Source: Porphyromonas crevioricanis
GTDB taxonomy: Bacteria > Bacteroidota > Bacteroidia > Bacteroidales > Porphyromonadaceae
NCBI RefSeq assembly: GCF_900167225.1
Contig: NZ_FUXH01000008.1
Location: 1 to 64,000, forward strand
Length of the DNA: 64,000 nucleotides
Direction: 5' to 3'
The position numbers and the translations under genes were made by a program. The notes below the pieces were generated by a model. That model did no database searches. It saw nothing but the letters and a program-made list of their open reading frames with translations, and had not been told where the DNA came from. This document shows positions 1-8,054 of this stretch, piece after piece (position 1 is the first letter of the stretch; every line of letters begins with the position of its first letter).

Positions 1-2
1 AT

Positions 3-1058
3 GGGACAGATACAATACGCTCTTATACCGTCACTCAGCATATAGGGATGTCCCGTCTGGAGGCTCTGGGTTCTGTTGAGCATAAGATCTTTGTTGCAAT
101 GCAAGGCGGAGGCCTGCGCTACTACCAAGGAGGAGGAATATCCCATGCCCCCAGCGGAGCTGCCCCTCGCGATGCTATCGTGGATGAATCAACAGCCTTT
201 ACGGATCATCCTTTGACAAAGGGACGGCTATGGTATATAAGACACGAGATAGGGGGATGTGGCAGTAATGGGCAATTTCGGACAGATATCTATCACCTCA
301 CTGGGCAAGTCATAGAGCAGGAAGGTAAACAATACCATGTAATAGAGAGATACTTCTCCCTCGATGGCCCCGACACTCCACACAAAAACTTTTTCTACCT
401 CCGTTATGATGCAGAGCAAGGAACAGAATATCTTTCCGGAAAAAGGAAGAAACAAAAAAAACCCGACGAAAAAAAAACACTACACGACGACAAAAAAAAA
501 ACAGCAGGATCGTCTCTAAAAAACCAACCGAAAGAAGGCCAACCGCCAAGGACAACAACGCCGCCTCCCCAAAAAAACAAGGCAAAAAAAAACAAGAACA
601 GAAGACGGGACAACAAGAACAACCATAAAAAGGAGACACCTTTTTCCTGGATCGAAGGTGTCGGCTGGGACCAAGGCTTCTGGCCGTATGCTATCGGCCT
701 TTGTGGTGGTGGTCCCGACTTGCTGATCTATGCAGAGGATCAGGAGGGGCGAACTTACGGAGAGAAGAAGTTTATCAATACGGGCATTGACAATCCGGCA
801 TCACCCGATAGAGATGTCGCTCCATACAGCATCTGGCACAACGGATCGACCCTTTATGCAAAAACCTCATCGCTTGCGGGCTTTAGCAAACAAAGGATCA
901 CCCTCTACAACGCAGCCGGAGAAATACTGCGAAGCCATGATCTCGACAACAATGAGCAACAAGTATCCATCGCCTCTTCGCTCGAAAGTGGGGTATATTT
1001 CTGGCAAATCTCCGGAGAAATGCAAAAATCATGGAGCGGAAAACTGATCGTTCCATAA
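3..1058 (+). CDS. T9SS-sorted secreted protein, 5' partial, with lysine-rich low-complexity segment
   Basis: The reading frame is open from the left edge, so the first in-frame ATG (48) is probably internal and the N terminus lies outside the window. The last ~75 residues look like a type IX secretion sorting domain: a beta-rich module (NGSTLYA, RITLYNAAGEIL) ending in SGVYFWQI and a short basic tail GKLIVP. The protein is therefore inferred to be exported and anchored or released by PorU, which is also in this window. The body is not a family I recognise. Roughly bases 425-630 encode a Lys/Asn/Pro-rich stretch built on runs of 7-10 adenines (454-461, 469-477, 492-501, 571-577, 584-592), quite unlike the ordinary-composition sequence on either side. 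The frame stays open through it. Such A-runs could vary in length and switch the frame. Sure of the sorting domain, unsure of the function. Confidence 0.75.
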   Translation, partial: GTDTIRSYTVTQHIGMSRLEALGSVEHKIFVAMQGGGLRYYQGGGISHAPSGAAPRDAIVDESTAFTDHPLTKGRLWYIRHEIGGCGSNGQFRTDIYHLTGQVIEQEGKQYHVIERYFSLDGPDTPHKNFFYLRYDAEQGTEYLSGKRKKQKKPDEKKTLHDDKKKTAGSSLKNQPKEGQPPRTTTPPPQKNKAKKNKNRRRDNKNNHKKETPFSWIEGVGWDQGFWPYAIGLCGGGPDLLIYAEDQEGRTYGEKKFINTGIDNPASPDRDVAPYSIWHNGSTLYAKTSSLAGFSKQRITLYNAAGEILRSHDLDNNEQQVSIASSLESGVYFWQISGEMQKSWSGKLIVP

Positions 1059-1090
1059 ATCACAGGCGATGCCAAACCGGAAGAAAAATA

Positions 1091-1130
1091 CAGAGGGGGC
1101 TACCATTCGGCAGTTCCCTCTATGTTTTTT
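1091..1130 (+). terminator. Rho-independent terminator after the secreted protein
   Basis: An AGAGGG / CCCTCT stem, extended by two G-T pairs and one C-G pair, is followed by TATGTTTTTT. It lies 33 nt after the stop codon of the upstream gene. Confidence 0.7.
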
Positions 1131-1198
1131 ATCCCTTTGTTGGGGGAACGTTACACGTGCTTAGGACTCACGGGAAAATTTACTCCAAATAGCAAGAA

Positions 1199-1226
1199 TT
1201 CGTTTCACCGCAAAAGCGTACTTTTG
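1199..1226 (+). promoter_or_regulatory. Candidate Bacteroidetes promoter for the AspT-like transporter
   Basis: TACTTTTG (1219-1226) matches the -7 box TAnnTTTG. A weak TTCG sits 16 nt upstream in place of the -33 TTG. Predicted start of transcription is near 1233, about 50 nt before the ATG. The upstream box is poor, so this is tentative. Confidence 0.4.
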
Positions 1227-1285
1227 CAGCCACGGTGGGAAGCATAATACTTGCTTCGCACCTGTTGTTGTAATATATACTTGAT

Positions 1286-2995
1286 ATGATAGTAGACTGG
1301 TTTCGGGAGCAATTCCTCTCTCCCTCCATTACGCAAACCGTGATCGTGCTTTCCCTCGTATCGGCTTTAGGTCTGGTATTGGGAAAAATAAAGCTGGGAC
1401 GAGTGTCTCTGGGGATTACATTTGTGTTCTTCATCGGCATTGTGTTCTCCTACTTCGGTTACAAATACATACCGGGCTTCGGATTGCATGCCGATATGGT
1501 CTCCTTTGCCCAAAGCTTCGGGCTTGTACTCTTTATCTATATGCTAGGATTGGAAGTAGGCCCATCTTTCTTTCCTTCACTCAAAAGTGGAGGTATTGCC
1601 TATAATATACTGGGATTGGCTATGGTAGCCCTCACTCTTTTTCTCATGCTCGTGATACATTGGGTATTGCCCGATACGCTGATGAGCATGACAGATATAA
1701 TAGGTGTAATGAGTGGAGCCGTAACAAATACGCCCATACTCGGAGCTGCGCAAACAACACTGGCAGAGGTTGCCGGGAATAGTCCTACACTAGGTTCGGA
1801 CTTGGCAGCCATGGCGCAAGGCTGTGCCGTGGCCTACCCGATGGGCGTTGTAGGCGTTATACTTGTGCTTGGCATAATGGCTGCATTCCGTAAGCAAAAC
1901 CGACAATCCGGCGGACATGAGCAACGCAAAGCATTCTTCTCAGAATTCGGGGTGACTAACCCGGCTATCTGTGGCAAGAGAGTGCAGGATATAGTCCACT
2001 TGGTAGATCGTCGCTTTGTGATAAGCCGTATATGGCATGAGGGGGAAGTCCATATAGCTAACTCCGAGACCGTTGTATCTGCCGGAGATCACCTGCTGGT
2101 CGTTTCGGCAGAGGATGATGTACCAGTGCTGGAGGCTTTTTTCGGTAAGCTACACCGTGAGAAAGACTGGAACCGCTCCGACATAGATTGGAATGCCGTA
2201 GACAAGGAGCTATTATCCAAAGGCGTTATCGTGACCAAAAGCGAGCTGAACGGCGTAAAGCTAGGGTCATTGAGATTGCGTAACCTGTACGACATCAACA
2301 TAACCAGAATAGATCGTGCCGGCATTGAGCTTTTGCCCTCGCCTGAATTACATCTACAATTGGGCGACTGCCTTACCGTAGTGGGAGAACGCACAGCCAT
2401 AACCGAAGTGGCAAGCATATTGGGAGATCAGGTGAAAAGGCTGGATAAACCGAATTTGATCAGCTTCTTCTTCGGTATCCTTCTGGGGTGTCTAGTGGGG
2501 ATGATTCCGTTGTACTTACCCGGCGTGAGTATGCCTATCAAACTGGGTTTGGCGGGAGGTCCGGTGATTGTGGGAATACTAATGGGGGCTTTCGGGCCAC
2601 GCTACCGCATGGCGACTTATGTTACCAGTAGTGCCAACCAGATGATGAAGCAGCTCGGTATCGTATTGTATCTGGCTGGATTGGGGTTGATGAGTGGACA
2701 GGGATTTTTCGATGTTCTTTTCACCTCTACCGGCCTTACCTGGCTGGTAAGCGGTATCCTGCTTACTGTTGTACCGGCTTTGTTGATAGGCCTCATGGCA
2801 ATGCGCATATTCAAAGTCGATTTCGGAGCCTCTGCCGGGATGGTCTGTGGAGCCATGGCCAATCCGATGGCCTTGGACTATGCCGACAGTCAGGTATCGG
2901 ATGACAGCCCCTCAGTGGTCTACGCCACGGTTTACCCTCTGCTGATGTTTGTACGCATCATTACGGCACAGATATTTGTTATGTTCTTCGTATAG
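1286..2995 (+). CDS. AspT/YidE-family membrane transporter with central TrkA-C domains
   Basis: This is a 569-residue protein of the aspartate:alanine exchanger (AAE) family, which catalyses carboxylate or amino acid antiport across the inner membrane. Two blocks of hydrophobic helices (about residues 10-200 and 395-569) flank a soluble centre. The two halves share the family's duplicated motif, with GAVTNTPILGAAQ in the first and GAMANPMALDYA in the second. The centre (about 220-385) has two TrkA-C/RCK_C-like segments, each ending in a GD.L.V pattern (AGDHLLVVS and LGDCLTVVGE), which usually bind a regulatory ligand. The length is normal. The ATG at 1286 fits the start of the first membrane segment. 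The next gene follows after 29 nt and may be cotranscribed. The family is secure; the substrate cannot be read from the sequence. Confidence 0.88.
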   Translation: MIVDWFREQFLSPSITQTVIVLSLVSALGLVLGKIKLGRVSLGITFVFFIGIVFSYFGYKYIPGFGLHADMVSFAQSFGLVLFIYMLGLEVGPSFFPSLKSGGIAYNILGLAMVALTLFLMLVIHWVLPDTLMSMTDIIGVMSGAVTNTPILGAAQTTLAEVAGNSPTLGSDLAAMAQGCAVAYPMGVVGVILVLGIMAAFRKQNRQSGGHEQRKAFFSEFGVTNPAICGKRVQDIVHLVDRRFVISRIWHEGEVHIANSETVVSAGDHLLVVSAEDDVPVLEAFFGKLHREKDWNRSDIDWNAVDKELLSKGVIVTKSELNGVKLGSLRLRNLYDINITRIDRAGIELLPSPELHLQLGDCLTVVGERTAITEVASILGDQVKRLDKPNLISFFFGILLGCLVGMIPLYLPGVSMPIKLGLAGGPVIVGILMGAFGPRYRMATYVTSSANQMMKQLGIVLYLAGLGLMSGQGFFDVLFTSTGLTWLVSGILLTVVPALLIGLMAMRIFKVDFGASAGMVCGAMANPMALDYADSQVSDDSPSVVYATVYPLLMFVRIITAQIFVMFFV

Positions 2996-3024
2996 TCTAA
3001 GGCATATAGGTCTTAAAAAGAAAA

Positions 3025-3978
3025 GTGTCTCCTACTCTCCCCTGGTTGGATCACCGCTACAGCCAATTGGTGGTATTGCTCGACGGTGCCGCCGATGAGC
3101 CGCATCGTTTGCTTGACGGCCGTACACCCTACCGGGCAGCCTCCATGCCGGCTCTGAATGCTCTTCTTCCTTTGGGCCGATGCGGCACTTTTGCTTCTAT
3201 CCCGGAAGGTTGCTCACCGGGCAGCGAGGTTGCCAACCTCTGTATATTGGGTTATGCCGAAGAAGCAACGAAAGTAGACGGCCGGGCCGGCTTCGAGGCT
3301 TTAGGGTTGGGGCTTGACCTCCCTCCCGGTTCTGTTTGCTACCGCTGCGATATGCCGGGGCTACCCGACATGTCGCTTTTCCCAACCTCTATCGGTCGTC
3401 TCTGTCGGGGGGTACGGCATAGACACGTCTTCGTACCCTCTCCTTCCCTTCCCGAGAAGGAGAGCTTGGATGCTTTGCAAAACTTTATTTTGTCTTGTGG
3501 ATTGCCACCTGCCGGCCTGTGGGGTCGCTCCGTTGTGCGTGGGCTGAATTTCACCCCATTTGCACATCGCTATGGAATGCAAGGGGCTATGATTTCGGCA
3601 GTCCCCGTCATGTGGGGCATGGCCTTAGCTCTCGGGATGAAACGAACTACCGTGGAGGGAGCAACGGGGGATACGGACAGCAACTTTGCAGGCAAGGCAG
3701 CGAAAGCGTTGGAGCTATTACAAGACTTTCAGTTTGTCTATCTGCATATCGAAGCTCCAGACGAGGCCTCTCATCGCAAAGACCCTTTGGCTGTACGAGA
3801 CGTATTGGAGCGTATAGATAGCGATGTGATAACCAAAGTCAGCCGTTGGTGGCACAGTCGCTCCGGTGGCCCCAAGGCATTGACCATTATGCCCGATCAT
3901 TATACGAGCAGTACTACGGGAGAACACCTTTCCATCCCTGTACCATATTTACACCTGAGGAATGATGACAGAGCTTGA
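3025..3978 (+). CDS. apgM: ApgM-type cofactor-independent phosphoglycerate mutase homologue, short form
   Basis: This resembles the archaeal-type 2,3-bisphosphoglycerate-independent phosphoglycerate mutase (alkaline phosphatase superfamily), which interconverts 2- and 3-phosphoglycerate. The metal and nucleophile motifs are visible in order: LLDGAAD near the N terminus, PGSEVANL with the expected active-site Ser, then HIEAPDEASH, IMPDHYTSS and GEHL near the C terminus. At 317 residues it is clearly shorter than the roughly 400 usual for the family. The missing length falls between the PGSEVAN region and HVFVPS, that is, in the substrate-covering insert domain. Translation starts at a GTG. The 3' end overlaps mfd by 17 nt. 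The metal site looks complete, so it may be active with altered substrate handling; other phosphotransfer roles are possible. Confidence 0.75.
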   Translation: MSPTLPWLDHRYSQLVVLLDGAADEPHRLLDGRTPYRAASMPALNALLPLGRCGTFASIPEGCSPGSEVANLCILGYAEEATKVDGRAGFEALGLGLDLPPGSVCYRCDMPGLPDMSLFPTSIGRLCRGVRHRHVFVPSPSLPEKESLDALQNFILSCGLPPAGLWGRSVVRGLNFTPFAHRYGMQGAMISAVPVMWGMALALGMKRTTVEGATGDTDSNFAGKAAKALELLQDFQFVYLHIEAPDEASHRKDPLAVRDVLERIDSDVITKVSRWWHSRSGGPKALTIMPDHYTSSTTGEHLSIPVPYLHLRNDDRA

Positions 3979-6900
3979 ATCCTTTCTACACCGCTACGCA
4001 AAACGAGAAATCGTTGCCGGCATTCGCAAAGAGTTGGATGCCGGTCGATCTGTAAACCTGCGAGGGCTGTGTGGCTCTTCACTTGCCACTATACTGGCTT
4101 CGTTGAGCGGAAGTTCGGCTCCTCTGGTCTGTATCATGAATGATGCCGATACTGCCGGCTATCTGTATGCCGATCTGACAACTCTCTTCGGTTCGGGGCG
4201 TGCTTTGTTTTTCCCAACCAGTTACAAACGGGCAATCAAATATGGGCATATAGACCCGGCAGCCGAAGTACTGAGGGCCGAGGTATTGGCTTTTGTCGCT
4301 GGCAAAGGCAATGCCGTAGACAGTGGACAGGCAACCGGCACAGGAGCAGCCTCTCTGCCCATCATTGTGACCTATCCCTCGGCTTTGCTCGAAAAAGTAA
4401 TCGATCGAGAGAAACTGGAGCAGGAGATTTACTCCCTTCGGAAGGGAGAGAGTCCCGGACAGGAGTTCCTCCGAGATCTACTTTTAGAATGGGGGTTTGA
4501 GCGAACGGACTATGTATACGAACCCGGCCAATTTGCCATTCGAGGCAGTATTATGGACATCTTCTCCTATGCTGGAGAATTACCGTTGCGGGTAGACTTT
4601 TTCGGAGATGAGATAGAAAGTATCCGGATTTTTGAGATAGAGAGCCAGCTCTCTGTCGAGACCGTGAATGAGGTAACGCTGATGCCGGACGTAGGAGCTT
4701 CGGACAAAGCCCGAAACAGCATATTGGAGCTTTTGCCCAAAGACACCGTCTTTTTGGTCAATTCGTATCTACATCTGAGCGAACGCATCCGACAGATATA
4801 CAGCGATGTACCTCTGATAGACGATGGAGAGGGATTTGGCTCTCTCGAAGAAATGCAATCCCGGCTGGTTGTCCCTGAGACCTTTGAGCAACAATTGGCT
4901 CATTTTGTACAGATACGTATGGGAGAGGAGTCTTCTCCTCGGCTTGCCTCTTTTGTACTGCACGTGGAACCACAACCGTCTCTGCACAAGAACTTTGAGC
5001 TTTTGACAAAATTCCTTGCCCAGTGGAAAGGCCAAGGGTACACAGTCTATCTATCCACAGCCAACGAGCTGCAAGCAGAGCGCATTAGGGAGATCCTCAC
5101 AGAGCGTGGGTCGGAAGATTTGATGCCTATCCGCCTGCCACTCACCTTACACGAAGGATTTGTAGATAGCGACAATGCCACCGTATTGCTTACCGATCAT
5201 CAGATATTCGACCGTTACCACAAATACAATCTCAAGAGTGACAAAGTTCGCTCCGGAAAAGTCACCCTCTCTCTCAAAGAGCTCAATCAGTTCTCTCCCG
5301 GAGACCTGATCGTACACGTAGATCACGGCATCGGTCTATTTGGCGGACTCATCAACATCGAAGAAGGGGGCGTAAGGAAAGAGGTTATCAAGCTGATTTA
5401 CCAAAACGACGATGTAGTATTTGTCAATCTCCACAGTCTGCACAAACTGAGCAAATACCACGGAAAAGAATCTTCGCAGGTACGCCTGAGCAAAGTCGGC
5501 AGTGGAGCGTGGCAGAAACTCAAAGACCGGACTAAAAAACGAGTAAAGGATATTGCCAGAGACCTCATCCGTCTCTATGCAGCCAGACGAGAAACAAAGG
5601 GCTTTGCTTTCAGCCCAGACAGCACTCTGCAACACGAATTGGAAGCAGGCTTTCTATACGAAGACACCCCCGATCAGGCCCGGGCAACCGAAGAAGTCAA
5701 GAAGGACATGGAGCGTCCCTACCCCATGGACAGGCTGGTTTGTGGAGATGTGGGATTCGGCAAAACGGAGGTTGCCGTGCGAGCTGCATTCAAAGCAGCC
5801 AACGACCGAAAGCAGGTAGCCATATTGGTTCCTACTACTGTTTTGGCCTATCAACACTACGAAACATTCAGTCAGCGGTTCAAGGATATGCCGGTAAGGG
5901 TGGATTACCTCTCAAGAGCCCGGTCGGCAAAAGAGACTAAGGCGATTTTAGCTGATTTGGCAAGCGGAGAGATAGATGTAATCATCGGCACACACCGGTT
6001 GGTCTCTCAGGATGTAAAATTCAAAGATTTAGGTTTGCTAATCATAGATGAGGAGCAAAAGTTCGGAGTGGCAGTAAAAGAAAAACTGCGCAAGCTCCAA
6101 CTCAATGTGGATACCCTCACAATGAGTGCTACCCCGATCCCACGTACACTGCATTTCTCCCTAATGGGTGCTCGAGATTTATCCAATATCAACACTCCTC
6201 CACCCAACCGCTATCCGGTAGAAACGGCTTTGGTACGCTTCAGCCCGGATATTATTCGGGAGGCCATCAATTTTGAGATGAGCCGTTCCGGTCAAGTATT
6301 TTTCGTTCACAATCGCATACAGAATATACAGGAAATAGCAGAGCTGATCCGGCGTGAAGTGCCCGATGCAAGGGTCGGTATAGGACATGGGCAAATGAAG
6401 CCGGCCGAACTGGAGACCCTGCTCATCGACTTCAATCGCCACGAATACGATGTATTGCTCTGCACCACTATCGTGGAAAATGGAATCGATGTCCCCAATG
6501 CCAACACCATTATTATCGATGATGCTCACCGCTATGGGCTGAGCGATCTGCACCAGCTTCGAGGGCGAGTCGGGCGAAGTAAGCGGAAGGCATTTTGCTA
6601 TCTGATAAGCCCTCCGCTATCCTCTCTTACAGATGAGGCCGGCAGACGACTGCAAGCTATAGAAAGTTTCAGCGATCTCGGTTCCGGCATACGCATTGCC
6701 CTGCAAGATCTCGATATCAGAGGAGCAGGCAACGCTCTGGGGGCAGAGCAATCGGGGTTTGTGGCTGACTTGGGGTACGAAGCCTATCAAAAAGTATTCG
6801 ACGAGGCCCTGTCCGAACTCAAAACTGATGAATTCAGCGATTTCTTCAACAAAGACGAAAGCGGACAAGAACGGGCAACAGCCGAGGCCTTTGTGGCAGA

Positions 6901-7372
6901 GACACAGGTCGAAACCAACCTGCAACTCTACTTCGATGCCGAATACATCCCTCAAGATGGAGAGCGGATACTTCTCTACCGAGAGTTGGATAGCCTGAAT
7001 ACTGATGAGGAACTAAACAGCTTTGAGCAACGTCTTATCGACCGCTTCGGTCCCATACCGACCGAGGGGAAGCAGTTAATTGCGGTACCACGCCTGAGAC
7101 GGATAGGCCGCAGTCTGGGGATAGAAAAGATCGTCCTGTCTCAAGCTCGCATGAGCCTGCACCTGGTAACAGACCCCAATAGCCACTACTACCAAAGTCA
7201 AGCCTTTGCCAAGCTCTTGGCCTATGCATCGACACATACCCGGCGAACAGAGTTTAAGCAGGTAAGAGGGAAACGTATCCTAAGCGTGAGTCACATACAG
7301 TCCGTAGACGATGCCATCGCCTGTCTACATCAAGTCGAACAAATGTCTACCCAAGACATCCAGAGTATTTGA
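3962..7372 (+). CDS. mfd: Transcription-repair coupling factor Mfd
   Basis: Mfd releases RNA polymerase stalled at DNA damage and recruits UvrA. The 1136-residue length is normal. The N-terminal third is UvrB-like, including the FERTDYVYEPGQFAIRGSI segment. A CarD-like polymerase-binding module follows (FSPGDLIVHVDHGIGLFGG, about residues 440-460). The superfamily 2 translocase core carries Walker A GDVGFGKT (595-602) and the Walker B motif DEEQ (696-699), followed by TMSATPIPRTL and the LHQLRGRVGRS motif VI. The C-terminal TRCF domain ends the protein. The start overlaps the upstream gene by 17 nt; a second ATG lies immediately after the first. Identification is secure. Confidence 0.97.
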   Translation: MMTELESFLHRYAKREIVAGIRKELDAGRSVNLRGLCGSSLATILASLSGSSAPLVCIMNDADTAGYLYADLTTLFGSGRALFFPTSYKRAIKYGHIDPAAEVLRAEVLAFVAGKGNAVDSGQATGTGAASLPIIVTYPSALLEKVIDREKLEQEIYSLRKGESPGQEFLRDLLLEWGFERTDYVYEPGQFAIRGSIMDIFSYAGELPLRVDFFGDEIESIRIFEIESQLSVETVNEVTLMPDVGASDKARNSILELLPKDTVFLVNSYLHLSERIRQIYSDVPLIDDGEGFGSLEEMQSRLVVPETFEQQLAHFVQIRMGEESSPRLASFVLHVEPQPSLHKNFELLTKFLAQWKGQGYTVYLSTANELQAERIREILTERGSEDLMPIRLPLTLHEGFVDSDNATVLLTDHQIFDRYHKYNLKSDKVRSGKVTLSLKELNQFSPGDLIVHVDHGIGLFGGLINIEEGGVRKEVIKLIYQNDDVVFVNLHSLHKLSKYHGKESSQVRLSKVGSGAWQKLKDRTKKRVKDIARDLIRLYAARRETKGFAFSPDSTLQHELEAGFLYEDTPDQARATEEVKKDMERPYPMDRLVCGDVGFGKTEVAVRAAFKAANDRKQVAILVPTTVLAYQHYETFSQRFKDMPVRVDYLSRARSAKETKAILADLASGEIDVIIGTHRLVSQDVKFKDLGLLIIDEEQKFGVAVKEKLRKLQLNVDTLTMSATPIPRTLHFSLMGARDLSNINTPPPNRYPVETALVRFSPDIIREAINFEMSRSGQVFFVHNRIQNIQEIAELIRREVPDARVGIGHGQMKPAELETLLIDFNRHEYDVLLCTTIVENGIDVPNANTIIIDDAHRYGLSDLHQLRGRVGRSKRKAFCYLISPPLSSLTDEAGRRLQAIESFSDLGSGIRIALQDLDIRGAGNALGAEQSGFVADLGYEAYQKVFDEALSELKTDEFSDFFNKDESGQERATAEAFVAETQVETNLQLYFDAEYIPQDGERILLYRELDSLNTDEELNSFEQRLIDRFGPIPTEGKQLIAVPRLRRIGRSLGIEKIVLSQARMSLHLVTDPNSHYYQSQAFAKLLAYASTHTRRTEFKQVRGKRILSVSHIQSVDDAIACLHQVEQMSTQDIQSI

Positions 7373-7400
7373 GAAAAAAACAATCCTATCATATACCAAC

Positions 7401-8051
7401 ATGAAAGTAAATCAGTTAGAAAGCCAACACAGTCTCATGAGTCGCTATGTGCTGGAGATGCGCGACAAACAGATACAGCAAGACAGCCTGCGTTTCCGAC
7501 GAAACATAGAGCGCACAGGAGAATTGATTGCCTACGAGATCAGCAAAAACCTCGACTACCAATGCGTGAATGTAGAAACGCCTCTGGGCCAATCTCCGGC
7601 CTACACTCCGGAGAAACAGATTGTGCTGGGGACTATTCTCAGGGCTGGGCTACCTTTCCATCAGGGATTCTTGAATATGTTCGACCATGCCGAAAACGCA
7701 TTTGTATCGGCCTACCGTAAGTATAAAGACAAGCTCAAATTCGACATCAATATAGAGTACATTGCTGCCCCAAACATAGAGGACAAGGTCCTTATCATTG
7801 CTGATCCTATGTTGGCTACCGGCAGTTCCATGGAGCTTGCCTACCATTCGCTACTCACCCATGGTCGTCCCTCCGAAGTACATATAGCATCGGTAATAGC
7901 CAGTCGTCAAGCCATTGACTATCTAGAAGAACACCTACCGCAAGAGGTAACTCTCTGGGTTGCCGCCGTGGACGAGAAAATAAATGATCACTCTTATATC
8001 GTACCAGGTCTGGGTGACGCCGGAGACCTTTCCTACGGGAGTAAACTGTAA
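7401..8051 (+). CDS. upp: Uracil phosphoribosyltransferase
   Basis: Upp salvages uracil by condensing it with PRPP to give UMP. The ATG at 7401 gives 216 residues, the normal size; an open frame extends upstream into mfd, but the family start is near MKVNQLESQHSL. The PRPP-binding loop is visible as IIADPMLATGSS, and the uracil-binding C terminus as YIVPGLGDAGDLSYG. The gene lies 28 nt after mfd and 3 nt before the next gene, so it is probably in one transcript with them. Confidence 0.95.
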   Translation: MKVNQLESQHSLMSRYVLEMRDKQIQQDSLRFRRNIERTGELIAYEISKNLDYQCVNVETPLGQSPAYTPEKQIVLGTILRAGLPFHQGFLNMFDHAENAFVSAYRKYKDKLKFDINIEYIAAPNIEDKVLIIADPMLATGSSMELAYHSLLTHGRPSEVHIASVIASRQAIDYLEEHLPQEVTLWVAAVDEKINDHSYIVPGLGDAGDLSYGSKL

Positions 8052-8054
8052 CCA

